Positions 35,110 through 47,274 are shown, counted from the stretch's first letter. The stretch: 64,000 bases of DNA from Evernia prunastri (GCA_003184365.1 NKYR01000031.1:186001-250000), one strand, 5' to 3'. The notes: generated from the sequence alone by a model not told the origin. A program made the numbers and translations.

Positions 35110-35242
35110 AAACGACAGTAGGACCATTGCACCTAGATATTAGGGTTGGCGTATGGGCGTCAGAGAGATACCCAATTGATTACAGCAAAGTTTTCGAGAC
35201 TAGATTTAACAATTGCTTATTTTACTTCTACATTCATATACG

Positions 35243-36379
35243 TCAACTTCGATGCAGCTTCTGAGCCTCAGCTCTTCCCTGATGCCAACTGGGCACGAAG
35301 GCCTTCACCCTTACCTCCCCCCCCTCTCTTCCTTCTTCAGACTCCCAAGCTATTTTGAATTCATGCTCCGGACTCCACTGACTGCCCTCCCCCGTAAGCA
35401 CTGTGTCTGTCATAATCTCTAGCCGGCACAGTGCTAATCCAATATTACCCACACCGCCTAGCCATTTGCCCGCACTCCTTCCTTTCTTGTCCACCCTGCT
35501 AATGTTCGTGCCCTTAGGCGGCAGTACAATCTTCGTATATTCGTCATAAGTCAAACTATCCGGTGATTGCGAAACCCCTTCTTTCGAGTATAGTTGCACT
35601 GGAAGTATTCTCTTCCTGACAACGCCCGTATGATGCGTTCGGATCGTCAACTCCTGTCCCACGTAACAACCCTTCCGGAAATCTATACCGCCCATATAAT
35701 CAATATCACTCTCTTGCGGTAACGCGGACTCTTTCAGTATCTCTCCCTGGCCCTCTGCTATCCCCATCATCATCCGCCTCGCGTCGTAACTGCAGCCCCC
35801 AACTTGTTCGCCTGAATTCTCAAGCTTACCATCACCAGGCACTATGACCCTTGTCCCCATATCTGGCGCTCGCTGATCCAAGCCGCCCATCCTTGAGGCG
35901 ACGCCGGACGGTGACTGCTTTCCCCATGTTGCCCAGACGCTCAACTCTCCTTCATCAACTACCCGAATCCCCACTTTCGCTCGTAATTTATACCGCTTCA
36001 GATGCCTCGCCAATGCTTCCACTTCGTTTGCGTCGACCTCAATTAAAAAACCTGGTTCCTCCTTCTCCGCATCCGAGTCCGGGTAGACAAACACATCGTG
36101 CAGAACCCTACCTGAGGCGTTCAGAAAGGCGCTGTAGAAACAAGAGCTCGTTCTCTGACTAGGTATGTTCTGCGTTGTAAGACCTTGCAGGTAATGCGAT
36201 GCGTCATGGCCGGAGAGTGAGACGAGGCGGCGAGTGGAGAGCTGGGCGCATGCGGGGGGGCGTGGGGAGCTGGGTGGGTTTGGTGAGGAGACGGTAGTAT
36301 GATGGCGGGAAAGACGTACGACAGCTCTGCGGCAGTGGTAGAGAGGTTTGGAATGTAGTGAAAGCGTACTTGGAGGCAT
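35243..36379 (-). CDS. IBA57: Mitochondrial iron-sulfur assembly factor IBA57 (CAF17)
   Basis: IBA57 acts with ISA1/ISA2 in the mitochondrial matrix to build [4Fe-4S] clusters for aconitase and lipoate synthase. The single exon encodes 378 residues. The first 40 residues are rich in Arg, Ser and His with few acids, as in a matrix targeting sequence. Next come RRLVSLSGHDASHYLQGLTT and the folate-binding-like region shared with GcvT. The hallmark KGCYVGQE lies at residues 236-243. The C-terminal barrel is complete. Confidence 0.94.
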   Translation of the reverse strand: MPPSTLSLHSKPLYHCRRAVVRLSRHHTTVSSPNPPSSPRPPACAQLSTRRLVSLSGHDASHYLQGLTTQNIPSQRTSSCFYSAFLNASGRVLHDVFVYPDSDAEKEEPGFLIEVDANEVEALARHLKRYKLRAKVGIRVVDEGELSVWATWGKQSPSGVASRMGGLDQRAPDMGTRVIVPGDGKLENSGEQVGGCSYDARRMMMGIAEGQGEILKESALPQESDIDYMGGIDFRKGCYVGQELTIRTHHTGVVRKRILPVQLYSKEGVSQSPDSLTYDEYTKIVLPPKGTNISRVDKKGRSAGKWLGGVGNIGLALCRLEIMTDTVLTGEGSQWSPEHEFKIAWESEEGREGGEVRVKAFVPSWHQGRAEAQKLHRS

Positions 36380-37045
36380 AGGGGGCAGGTGACAGCGGAG
36401 ACACCAGAGTGTGAACTGAGGATGTAATTTTCGTTATCGATATCGCTAGCTTGTTCTTTTGCTCGTATAATTACCAGTATATTCAACTTAGCTTTCTCTG
36501 TACTCCATCACCATTCTTTTCAATTAAACAGCAGAAAGTCAATACCGACAACAATGACCTGTATGATGCCTAAGAATATGAGCTACACGCGTACTCTAGT
36601 GCTTCTACTCTGACTCTGACACTCTGCCATTCCATCTCTCGTATGACTCTTCTCGCGGGAAAGAATTAGAGATTTTTCGAACATGCATTTCTTTGATCAT
36701 GAATTGTTGCTCATCTGGTTCAAGGCACTGGGAATGGGTGGTTTCTTATCCAGTAGCCTCGTGCGCCCGAGTATTGCCATATCATCCGGCCCAGGCGCTC
36801 CTTCTCGGCCTTTGAAGAGCAAGTACGACCGGTCAAAGTCCCAATACCTCAAGATCTTGCCAGTCTAATTTCTTTGAAATTCTTTCACCCTGTCTTTATA
36901 CTCCGCCCCGTCTACCTATTGCTTGCTCTTCCAACCCGTGCATATTACTACTCCTCTGAAACATCCCCGAAGAACTTTTCGAATACACCCCTGCAGTACC
37001 TAGCCTCTGCTGCTTCTACCGGCTCCTCTTGGATGCGTTTTCAAG
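36380..37045. other. Divergent region between IBA57 and the SLATT gene
   Basis: No gene seen. It must contain both promoters, plus any undetected 5' exon of the SLATT gene. Confidence 0.45.
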
Positions 37046-37864
37046 ATGGGCGGGGAGGAAACCGAGCCTCAGTTGACGTATCACAAGCCAACGCCAACTC
37101 TCGACCGCGATTTAGAGAAGGCTGGAAACACCGACAGACTCAGTGTCTTTCGCGAGTAGGTCGGCATTAGCGATGTTGTAGAACTGGGCCCTCGCACTTC
37201 GGGACGGCCAGCTCCAAATATCGGCATCTACAATCGCGTCGCAACGGAGGAACACAAAGCGAAGCTGCAGTACTATGCAAGCGCACTCATTATCAACGCC
37301 TGTCTTCTTTCCCAAGTGATCTTTGCATCATCATTAACCGCTCTCGGCGCTGGCAGTGGATCACATACCCAGATCACGGTCCTCGGTGCAGCGAATACCG
37401 TCATAGCAGCCATTCTCACATTCACAAAAGGCTCGGGTTTACCCAATCGCTTACGTCAATATCAATGCACTCTCCGAAAGGTGCGAGAATACATCGAGCA
37501 GAGGGAGCGCGACTTCGCCCAGCTGGACTGCCAATTGGATCTGGATCATGAAATCCAGATCATCAAGGGGATGTATGAGCAGGCTCGCCAAAATGACGAA
37601 AATAACGATCCCGGCACCTACCATAATCCCACAGCAGCTTCGACCACAAATGGACTCTTGGCCGGTAAAGCCTCAAACGAGTTGTATTCCATCCTTGGTC
37701 CCAACACACGCCAGCCAGCTACCCGAACGGCTCCTGTAATAGGTTCTGCAACAGCTCCTCAGACTTTGTCAACGAATCAGCCAAGGACTGAGGAAGGCTT
37801 TCCGCACAGTGAGCCTACACCGTCGGGCGGACTCGACCGATCAGCTACAGATGTAGGATGCTAG
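37046..37864 (+). pseudogene. SLATT-domain two-TM protein with in-frame TAG
   Basis: The reading frame resembles fungal SLATT (SMODS and SLOG-associating two-TM) proteins. It starts with ATG at 37046 and reads about 37 coding-like codons ending SVFRE. It then meets TAG at 37157-37159 and continues in the same frame with VGISDVVELGPRTSGRPAPN. Two hydrophobic segments follow (SALIINACLLSQVIFASSLTALGAG and ITVLGAANTVIAAILTF). Then come LPNRLRQYQ, a helix KVREYIEQRERDFAQLDC, and a low-complexity tail. No GT..AG pair of normal size removes the stop while keeping the frame from this ATG. It may therefore be a recent nonsense allele, a base error, a readthrough gene, or start from an unseen upstream exon spliced at 37160. 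SLATT relatives in bacteria are membrane effectors; fungal function is unknown. Confidence 0.7.
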
Positions 37865-38471
37865 AAGCCATTTTAGCGGCGGAGCTGACAGCTGATATAG
37901 CTAGCGCCCCCATCCAGAGAAGACTCTCAGCCGTACAAGATCGCGTACTCGGTTGCTGATAGGCTGGTGTCGGGAAGGAATCCGTGGTAGCATTGCTATT
38001 ATAGACCTGAAAGGCTGCCTTCTTGGCCTCAATTGATTCAGGGTGACACTCACTGTCTACTCACTCACACGGATAGTTCCCAGCGGATCCTAATTCAGCA
38101 TTTGAGACTCAACGCCCGTTATGAAATCCATCACAGCTCTCATCAGCAAGACAAGGCTTTGAAATTCATGAAAGACCAGAATTTCTTCATGCAACTTACG
38201 TGTAAGGCAAGAAATGCCCCCTGCCATTTTCTTTGTCTTCACCCTCCGTTTTCAGCAGTGACTACCCCTTTTGTCGGTGTGCAGGAATGTCTTTACATAT
38301 TCCTCTTTCCGCAAGCAAACAAGTTGCCTTCATGCCATTGTTCTCAAACAACAATGGTGCTTCAATTCCGCAAACAGTCTGAACACGCGCATGATCGCTC
38401 AAATAGGTTGGGCACCCTCTTCTACTTTTTAATTTTTTCCATATCAATTTAAAGAAAAGACTTTTCTCAAT
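37865..38471. other. Intergenic region
   Basis: No supportable gene. One 139-codon frame (38033-38452) has no domain and starts at a non-ATG or weak position. Confidence 0.45.
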
Positions 38472-39465
38472 ATGGCAGATGCTTCCCCAAATGATGGGCC
38501 GGGTAGTAACCCAGCCGATACTCCAGCCGACACTCCAATCGATACACCAGTCGCGCCCCAATTCCTCCGACAGACCTACCGCGACAGATTAAGGTCTGCC
38601 GATTCAGACGACTCGGACGACTCGGACGACTCCGACAGCGGGCCCAGAAGTAAGTGCGACCCCTCCCTTTGCACGCCCAAGGCACCGAAACGCCTAACGG
38701 CCCACAGGATCCATCCCCGGCAGACCCAACAATGAGCCGAGCCCCTCTCCCCCCGACGTAATCCCACCCGCGGGACCCGACGACACAGTCAGCCCCCCAC
38801 CAGACGCCTCGGACTGGCTCAACAACAATGTGTTCCCCCCCGGGCGTCCTCCAGCCCTCGCCCCACCGGGACCGAACCACCGCGGCTCGCGATCCAGCTC
38901 AGCCGCGCAAGGGACCCCTTCCCCTCTTGCGCCCGGCCGACCTCAGACCCGGAGCTCGCCGGCCGCTGGACCGTCCACCACTACCCGCGCCGGTACTCCC
39001 GCCCGACAGACCTCCGCCGGATCATCTCCGCCTCGCCGCGCACCCGGCAGGCACGCAGCCAGAGACGAAGAACCCACCATCTCCCCGGCAGACAGCCCCG
39101 CCGACGCCTCCCCGCCGACGGAACCCGTCTCGGAGCCTAAACCCTCCGGCCCGTCCGGTCGAGGTCGGAGGACTAAGAAGGCTCCCCCTCCTGCTCCTTC
39201 TCAGAAGAAGAAGAAGGGAAAGGGAAAAGCGCGGGCCGGGAAGAGCGACAAAGCCGTGCCCCGTCCTCGTCCTCGTCGGCGGGGGGGTGAGGAAGTCGTT
39301 GTGACGGGTCCGGCGAGGAATACGAGGGGCAGGGGCAGGGTGGAGTTTGGGTTTGGGGATTTGGATCGGTTGGAGAGGGAGAGGAGGGTCGAGAGGAGGG
39401 CGGAGAGGGAGAGCGAGAGGGAGAGGATGGCGGAGAGGAGGGCGGGGAAGCAGAGGGAGAGGTAG
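38472..39465 (+). CDS. Disordered protein with acidic repeat and basic tail
   Basis: I do not recognise it. The join 38472..38649 and 38708..39465 (58-nt intron with clear GTAAGT and CACAG) gives 311 residues. The order is a Pro/Asp/Thr N-terminus with repeated ADTP units, a short Asp/Ser repeat (DSDDSDDSDDSDS), a long Pro/Ser/Arg region, a lysine cluster near KKKKGKGKA, and a tail of RERR/RRAER repeats. Such charge-patterned proteins are often nuclear. Codons are GC-rich compared with neighbours. The intact frame through strongly biased sequence and the good splice sites support a real gene. Confidence 0.65.
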
Positions 39466-39839
39466 AGGTAGATAGGGGGTTGAAGGGGTTGAAGGGGATT
39501 GAAGGGGGTGGCTGAAGGGGGGTGGATGATCGTTTGATGTTTAGTGGGAGTGGGGTGTGATGGAAGCTAAAGGAGAGAATACAATCCGGGTAATGGAGTT
39601 TCGGTTTGGGAGTTAGATGGATTGTGTAATTGATACCAGACCAGCAGAATTTTGGTCTGGAAGTTTGGATCTCTATTGATATGAACCAAGAATGTGGCTA
39701 GTTTTCAACAAAGGATCTCAGAGCCGCCACGCATCGACGACAAGTATCGCGTCTCACAGAATCAAATTCCCTCTTTCCGGTTGAGCGGGAGAACTAGCTC
39801 CAGGGCAAAACAGAACAATCGGAGTTCAAATCTCCCATT
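39466..39839. other. Convergent 3' region
   Basis: This gap holds 3' UTR sequence of the disordered-protein gene and of DCP2. Its left end has repeated TTGAAGGGG words. Confidence 0.5.
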
Positions 39840-42800
39840 TTATCTTCCACCCTTCGCAACACCTTCCAAATACCCAAGCAAAAAGCTCCGATCTACCGGC
39901 GTGGTCCTAGACGTTGGCGTCTTCGTACCAACTGTGGCTCTCTCCTTGCCTTCCACACCGGCAACGACCGCATTGATGCTGCTCGTCCTCGACGGTGATA
40001 CAGGTGGCGCGGTGTTCTGCTGCGCGAGGCTTCCAGTATTGAGCGACAATTTTCCGAAAGCGGCATCAGCTTGTTCTCGCGGTGTCGGCTTCTCTGACAT
40101 GGGGCTGATGAAGCTGGCAGGGTCGATGGCGCTGGCGCTGGTTGGCGCAGTCAATGTGGGTGAAATGATTGGCGAGGGCTTGGTGAGCAGTGAGAGAAGG
40201 GATCTCTTCTGGTCTGCTGGCTGAGTCGTCCGGTTGGCGATGAGATTTTTTATTGGTGAAGGAAGCGGCTGGATAGGAGAAGGCTCGTTGGCGTCTCCAG
40301 AGTGCGCCGGGCGGCGGAGAATTTGGGGATGGAAAGGCTTGAGTGGTGCAGGATGGCCTTTAAGAGCGGGCGTACGAGGCATGTCTTTGACAGGTGACAA
40401 GAAAGTCGGGACTTCGGGATCAACAGCGGTTTTGGGCTGTTGTGTTGGTGATGTGGCTGCATGGGCATCATTCAAGATGGAAGTTGCTTGAGGATGGGCA
40501 TGCGAGTTTGATGGTCGAGCTAGGATTGTGACTGGCGATTTTTTAGGCGACTTCTTGTGGCTGTGGCCCTGAGAAGAATGCTTAGCTTCTTTCGAGGCTT
40601 TGGCTAACATATCGAATTGGGGAACGTTCAGAGGGCCGTTGACCGTGGCAGACACGGGAGGATTATGCGCCTTTGAAGTGTCTTTTCGCGGGCGTTTGTA
40701 GGCTTTGGCCGGTCCAGTCTGAGCTATCCTCGGTACTTGCACTTGCTCTTGAAGTGGTAAGTCGGCTCCGGAAGGTTCTCTAGAGTGTCCAGGGGTCATC
40801 GGTTGCGCAGAAAGCTCGATTGGCCCAGATGTTGACTGCAGAGAATTTCGTGCCGGCTTCACTGGCTCTGCAGCTGGAACCGATGTGCCGCGGAATATAC
40901 TCAGCAGCTTGTCTTGATGTTCTGATTTTGGCCTGTCCATCTCATTTGCATTGAGCAAAGGCGTCTTTGGTAGAACTTGTAATGGCTCGAATATTGGAGT
41001 TACTTCTTGATTCATCTTTGGCTTTTTCTGACTCGCTGGGCTTGCACTTATTCCATGACCCTTATGAACGTCTGGCATTGCAGGAGCAGTGGTAGGTACT
41101 GTCTGTGCCTCACTTGATATCTTGATCTCGCCATTCGCAAGTGGTTTTCTTTTTGGTAGCTCAGACTTGAAAAGATTTAAAAGGGCAGAAGACTGCGCTG
41201 TAAGCTTCGGTAGGGGTAGCTTGCTTGCTGGAGGTATTGATGGACCATTTTTACCGGGTATTTGAGAATAATGGGCGAATTGAGGATCGCCAGTCCGTTG
41301 ATAAGGAGCGATAGCCTGCTGTCCAGCGTTCGATCGTGGGACTAGCTTTTTTTGGTGGGAAATGGTAGCTCGAGGTACCAGCTGAGCCGGCTGCTGTGGT
41401 GGAGGGATAGGTCTCACCAGTGGAGGTTGTTGCGGTTGGCCGAGTACGGCCTGAGGCATCATCGCAGGTGGTGCGATGCCCGGAGACGAAGCCGTAGCAG
41501 GCTGATCAAGCGTTGTTGGAATCGGGAATATAGGTGGAGGTAGCGAAGACAAGTGTTGCGGTTGGTGATGTGGATGAGAGGGCGACGCAGGCGGAGGCGG
41601 ATTGCCGATAACCTGCTCTGATGGTGTTTGCGGAATCGTCTCCGCTTGTACGGTAGGCGCGCCTCGTAGTAAAGCAAGCAAAGCACTCGACTTTTGGGAT
41701 TCCGTCCTGCTTTTCGAAATTGTGATTCCTGCTGCCGCTTCCGTAACGGAGCTCGCAGGCTGCGTTGATGGGACGCCGAGGATTGACTTCAATTGGGCGG
41801 TGACGTCCTTGGGCTCAACAGAGAGTCCAGATACTTCGGGCAGGTCACTTGTCTTGGTTGGTAGTGCGGATTGCCGAAGACTGTCGAGTAGCCTCCCCAA
41901 GTCTTCATTAGACGGGTGCAGGACGGTCCCCCTTTCAACATTCTGGTCTGCAGCGTGAATAGGCTCCTCCTCTACAGCCGTGATGTCGGCGACTGTCCCG
42001 TTTGTTTGCTTGGCTTTGTCCAGCTTCCTCTGTGCGGAAATCCATTTTTTCAGGGGCACCAGGAAAGGCGCCACCATATAGAACTTGTTCGCATTGACGG
42101 CAAGATCCTCGCCCTTGCCCTCCTGTTGCTGCTTCTTCTTCCTGATTGTCGGCAAATCCGACAACTTGTACCACTCTATTTTACTGATCTCTTTCCTCGT
42201 TCGCGGCTCAAAGTACGTATCCATTGGGACCCCCCGGAAAACGTAAAGCCGCATATGCTGTTCTCTCATCGTGACTTCAATGTGTTTCATCATCTCCTCG
42301 CTACCGACCAGACCAGCGGCCTTGATATCGTATCCCGTTTCTTCGTAGACTTCTCTGACTGCACAGTCCAAATCCGGCTCATCTTTATTGATCTTCCCTC
42401 TCGGAAAACTCCAACTAGCTCCTTTCTTCCAGCCTTTCACCAGCAGCACCGAGTCCATTCGTTCATTGAGCATGATAGCTCCCCGCACCGGTACACGTGT
42501 CTTGTAAGCCAGAAACTCTGAAAATGCCTGAGCATGGTGATAGGTCGAGTATGAAGAGAGCATTGGACAGTGCTGAAAAATGAGCAAGCAGAAATTTCTC
42601 AGGTTGAGAGAAGGCAGGTCTGGGTCGAGAGGACGTATGAAGTCCTCGTAGAACCATTGTGCCTCTTCTACTTGGAAGCATATTCGCTCGACGGATTCGA
42701 GCTCTTCCTTGGGGAGATTGATTATGAAGCGTACGCATAGGTCATCCAGCCCTAAGGAAGATTGTAGTCAGCATAGAGCGATATGATTGCGTTGAGGAGA

Positions 42801-42909
42801 TAGTGACTTTAGAATGAGGAATGATGATCAAGCGGAGGATCGTCGCAAATGCTGTGTTAGAGGGTGAGGGAGACATACAGTCGACTAGCTGCATCTTTTT
42901 CTCTGTCAT
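39840..42909 (-). CDS. DCP2: mRNA decapping enzyme DCP2 (Nudix)
   Basis: DCP2 cleaves the m7G cap to commit mRNA to 5'-3' decay in P-bodies. The join on the minus strand is 42909..42879 and 42751..39840, giving 980 residues. The N-terminal regulatory domain reads WLDDLCVRFIINLPKEELES, continuous only after a 127-nt intron. The Nudix box (GKINKDEP...REVYEETG) lies at about residues 129-151, with box B (EWYKLSDLPT) after it. The remaining 700 residues are Pro/Ser/Gln-rich and disordered with short Leu motifs such as SALLNLFK and KLLSIFRG. These resemble the helical leucine-rich motifs that bind Edc3. An alternative ATG at 42927 would add six residues. Identity is certain. Confidence 0.95.
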
Positions 42910-43943
42910 CTTGGTCTTCGCGCCCAAGCATATCTATACCTATGGTGAGCGGGTTTGGCAAAGCGGCCGAAAATGTGCTACGAAAGATGGCTAGCTATCC
43001 AGCGGAGAAGCTGACAGAGCAGACTACTCTAAAGGTGTACAGCCACACAAGACTGACGTGGACGACAAGGACAGTTTGATGATTTTAGAAGGATGGTGAT
43101 CTATGAACTCCTTTGGAGTAGCGGAATATACCTGGTGTTGAATAGATTATGTATGTTTGAGTATCCCTTATGAATGAGTGGAGTTGAGGTTCGGCAGAAG
43201 TCAAAAGTGAATGAGTACCTGAGAAGGCAAGGTAGTCCGTAGCCGGGGCGTTCTTAGCGGTGGCTGTGCACATGTGGCGCTCTCGGCCGAGGAAGAGTCC
43301 CCTGTGACTGCAGCACTCCGCTTGGTGCCGGGTACAGGGTGGTTTGGTATCTAGGCGTCTACAATCTCGCTCTAGGAGTGACTTGAAGGGAACGGGGTTT
43401 CATATACCTACACAGCAAGGAGCAATCACAATAGCAAGAGAGAAGGTAAGGTACCTGGTAAGATGTAACATTAAACAGTGGTAGGTATTCACGGTATTCA
43501 ATTCCAAGGGCCCAAAATACTAAAATAGTCAGCAAGCGCTCTTCAAGGGAGGAGCCGCCGCTATTTATTGCATTAACCTTTTGCCACCAAGAATGAGCGC
43601 GAATGACATGGGCATCCTAAAGCGTATCCCAAACCTGATCTGCGACATCCAAAATGTACGAATATAAAACAAAGGGCTCCTTTCCCCATCATTGCACCAA
43701 GCCCAATCTTCTCCTTCACTGTTTCAATCCTATAATAAAATCTCAAACACGCGCGCTCTCCCCAAATGCATCATTGGCTATCTGTGAGCGGCCTGGTCAT
43801 TGTCCTGATCTGAAACGCGCTTCCTTTGTCATCCACGAGACTACAAAATCCGACCTTCTGCTTTCTTCTTCCTTCTCTTTCCAAACCTCACTTACCTCCC
43901 AGAAAGTAATTAATCTCTCGCACATCTGAGCTCAGAGTCCAAC
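42910..43943. promoter_or_regulatory. Divergent promoter region of DCP2 and the DUF4112 gene
   Basis: About 1 kb without a gene. A TATAAA at 43663-43668 lies 276 nt before the DUF4112 ATG and could be its TATA box. Nothing else could be assigned. Confidence 0.45.
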
Positions 43944-45029
43944 ATGGCAGGCAACATGGCTTGGAACGCCGGCAAGGGTGCTTTTCAGAATTTCAGCGGC
44001 AAGCATGCTCATCAAGATCCCACATTGAGGAGTGTGGTAAGTCGCCGCATCATCCTCTACCTGATCCTATGACAACTGACGTTCGCCAAGGACAACGCTC
44101 ATTACAAGGGCGCAAAGGTTGAGAAAAGGGTGGAGGACAAGCAAACGGTCCTAGTCCTCAATACCAAGAAAGTCGGAGAGTACCGCAAGGACAGTGCATA
44201 CTACGAGTACTTGGGCGTACCAGCGAAAGATGCCAAAATCCTCTCCAAGGTCGTGTCTTCTGCGAGGTTCTTAGACAACGGCCTACAGTTATTCCATTTC
44301 CAGTTTGGCGTCAACTCAATCATCGAACTCATTCCTGGGTGAGCTCCACCTCATGATGACAGCTACTTTGCTTTCACTAACCCGCTTCTCAGGGCTGGCG
44401 ACTTCGTTGGTGGCCTTCTAAGCTTTGGGCTCGTCGTTCTCCCCGTATGTCTGGTCTCCAAAGGCCCCGGCAAGAACAAAGTCCTAGCGTTGGCAGTGCG
44501 CAATTTGGGGACCGGTTCCCTTATCGGCCTGCTGCCATGGTTCGGAGACTACATTGACACCAAGATCAAATTCAACGTCAGGAGCGCGTCTGCGCTAGAA
44601 GCAATGCTTTTGAAGCGCGTAAAAGAGACCGATCGAGTTGAGCGGGATGCGGAGAAGGTTGGGAGAACGACTGGCTCTCGGCGTGCGAACACCAACGGAC
44701 ATCATGGTGCGGCTATCAATGAATATCATGGTGCCGCTACGAACGAGCATCATAGGGCGGCCACCAACGAACGTTACAACTCGGCACTTCCAACTCCTCC
44801 GTCCAAGAGATTTTTCACAGCGGATGATCTGCCTAAGGACCCTAAACCAGCACCAACGGCGCGAGCGCCCGCAGGGCAGGCACAACCGAAGAAAAGTGGC
44901 GGTAATTTCTTCCGACGTCGAGGGGCACCGCAGGACCGCCAGGAGGTTGGGACGGCAATGGAAGAGGTTGCACCAGTCCGCCCGCTTCGTCCGGAGCCAT
45001 CCATGCCTGAGAGCGGTGGACATTTTTGA
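43944..45029 (+). CDS. DUF4112 membrane protein
   Basis: The domain is widespread and of unknown function. The join 43944..44036, 44091..44338 and 44393..45029 gives 325 residues. The DUF4112 core runs from AYYEYLGVPAKDAKILSKVV through SSARFLDNG, IELIPGAGDF and NLGTGSLIGLLPWFGDYID. It contains two or three hydrophobic helices and the family Gly-Asp pairs. The second intron falls inside IPG|AGD. After about residue 210 the tail is repetitive and basic: three imperfect copies of an HGAATNE unit, then a Pro/Arg-rich end. The core predicts a membrane protein, with the tail probably cytosolic. Confidence 0.9.
44688..44785 (+). repeat. Imperfect 27-30-nt coding repeat in the DUF4112 gene
   Basis: The DNA encodes successive units like GHHGAAINEYHGAATNEHHR. 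Units differ by point changes but keep the AATNE core. This looks like a small in-frame expansion. Confidence 0.7.
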
Positions 45030-46086
45030 TAAAAGTTACGAGCGATGTGATATGATACCCTGGTGCATTCGAAGCGTGCAAGCATTCTCATTTTTTAGCG
45101 ATCTTGTTTGCTGATCGTTATGGTCGGTTGTATTAGTGGTAAGCAAAGCCATGCCAAAATCCAAATTAATCCTGAATTGAAAGTGTTTTGCCAAAATACC
45201 GTCCCACACCCTGGCGCTCATTTGGGGCGCAAAAGCCAAGAAGGAAGGATCACAATGATCATCCGGAAGCGCACACTGACGGCCCCCAAGGGAGGTTCCG
45301 TACTCGTGTAGGGAGCACTTCTCTTGAGATGCTCCTGTAGGTCTGTGGTGCTTGAATCTCCCTCCTTTTTGAAGTCTCTTAGATCGCGGATCAATCATCG
45401 CGTAGAAAGCTATGTTGATCTCTGGTGTCCTTGGGTTTAAATCCAGCTTGCGGAACTCTCGAATGGCGACAGCGAGGTCCCCCAATATGTGTGTTGGGGA
45501 ATAATGTACCCCATAATGGTGAACAGGGTGGTCCTGGGCGATTGAGTCAACGATTATAACAAAGCGACAAGCCAGGTGCAATAATGTCTTGTTGAGCAGA
45601 TAGCGCCTCATTCAATATATGTCGGGTTTGCAACCTCGCTACCTGACTAGCGCCGATGTTCAAAGATACCTGCCACTCTACGTAGCCGCCTTTTGGCTGT
45701 GCTAACATCGTGATACCATAAGCCTCTTGCCGGACGCCGGCTGGGATATTCAGGGAGGAAAATCCATGGCTCGCCTAGCCGAGACGCCGCTTCACGAGGC
45801 TGTTAGACCGCGAGAATTGTTGCAGAATTGCAGGGTGCTGTGGGTCTGCTCATTGGGCGAAGGCAACGACCAGCGCGCACGTTCGTACACGGAGACATCA
45901 AGATCCAACTTCAACAAGTATGCTCGGCTGCATGCCGCAATCCTTGAAGGAGCAGTAGGATAGCTGGCTTTCCTTTGGGACCCAGCATCGCAATTTCGGC
46001 GCTTGTTTCTATAGATCTCTTAAATTTGTCAAAATGTTACCGTCATCATCCGGACTACACAGACCCAAGTTCTCAACTCAATTCCT
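45030..46086. other. 1-kb region between DUF4112 and NCS2 genes
   Basis: A 191-codon minus-strand frame (45036-45611) is the only long one. It has no domain, signal peptide or coding-like composition, and covers the likely 3' UTR of the DUF4112 gene, so I do not call it. Confidence 0.4.
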
Positions 46087-47274
46087 TCAACTTTTCCTTA
46101 CTGTCCGAGCACAGCCATAGCAAAGGCCATATTCGGACCTACCGCTATGCTCGGTCTGTGGTACGGCAGAATCCAACTGGTCTCCACCCCATGACTCGTT
46201 CACGAATGGATTCCCACAAAGAGCGCATGCATTTGTATCCTCAGACGTTGCAGTTGCCACTAGTCTGCCTGAGGTTCGCACCACGTTCGCGACGATGCTT
46301 GGGTAGTTTTGTTCGACAGAGTCGAAGTACTGAGCCATTAGACCGTCTATGGTGGTTTCTTTGGACGATGTGGGCATCCGAACGGGCACTTGGGAGATAA
46401 ATGGAGTCAGCGAAGGAGAAGTCATGCTTGCAAAAGCTACAAGTTCCTTCCTTAATAGATCTCTCAGCGGGTATGTGCAATTGACGCCGTTAGAGGAAGA
46501 ACCGTCAGCTGTTAGCCAAGGAAGAGCAACACCCCTGCCCTTCGCCGTCTCGGAGAGAGTCTTCTCTGCCAATCGAGTGGTCGAGTCGCCGAAAAGTACG
46601 CTGTCACATGCGTGTGCTTCTGCAAAGGCAAGGATCAGTCGACGCCGTAGTATCTCAATTATATCGGCTCTCGATGTTGGCGAAGGAAGAGATACCAAGA
46701 TTTGCTTCAATCGCGTGGGCTTGTCCAGGGCACTATGGCCATTTGTCGACGCACCAGCCAATGCTGGCATGTCGAAGTCAACATTGTAATCACCGCAGTC
46801 TTCCAGCGAGACGACTGTGTAAGTATGAGAAGGGTATCTCTGCTTGAGCGCCTCCAATGAGTCTTGAATAGACGCCTCTTCAACTACTGCGGACTGATCC
46901 ACAAAGAGGACGTGAAGGTTGTAACCAGCGTGACGGCCAGACTCAGCTCTATTACTGAGCTGCTGATCAAGTACACTCAACAGAGTAATGGACGAGACCC
47001 CAAATGAAATAGGGACGAGCAGAGTCCTTTGTGGATCCTTGAAGCCCCCACGCAGCTTGTTGGTCTCCAGCCTTTTGAGGACCTTGGTTGTAATATATTT
47101 CATGAAGCACTCTCTAGGAAAAATGAGCTTACCATGAAGCTAATCGAGACATTGCTGTGGGACGCACCTGCAAAGATGCTCTGTCCGCACCACCAAAGCT
47201 GCTTCTGCAGCGTGACATCTTGCACATGACACTACAGCTTCCTCTTGACTGTTTGAAACTACAGTTGGCGGCAT
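46087..47274 (-). CDS. NCS2: Cytoplasmic tRNA 2-thiolation protein 2 (NCS2/CTU2)
   Basis: NCS2 pairs with NCS6 to thiolate U34 of Lys, Glu and Gln tRNAs using sulfur from URM1. The minus-strand join 47274..47168 and 47113..46087 gives 377 residues. An N-terminal zinc motif CARCH...HLC|REC spans the single 54-nt intron, then KYITTKVLKRLETNK. The PP-loop-like region reads TLLVPISFGVSS. C-terminal Cys pairs CALCGNP and CYGCART complete the typical NCS2 layout. The ATG at 47274 gives MPPTVVSNS. The protein is at the short end for the family. Confidence 0.93.

Noticed and set aside
45036..45611. 191-codon minus-strand frame
   Set aside because: It has no domain or signal peptide, and it overlaps the likely 3' UTR of the DUF4112 gene.
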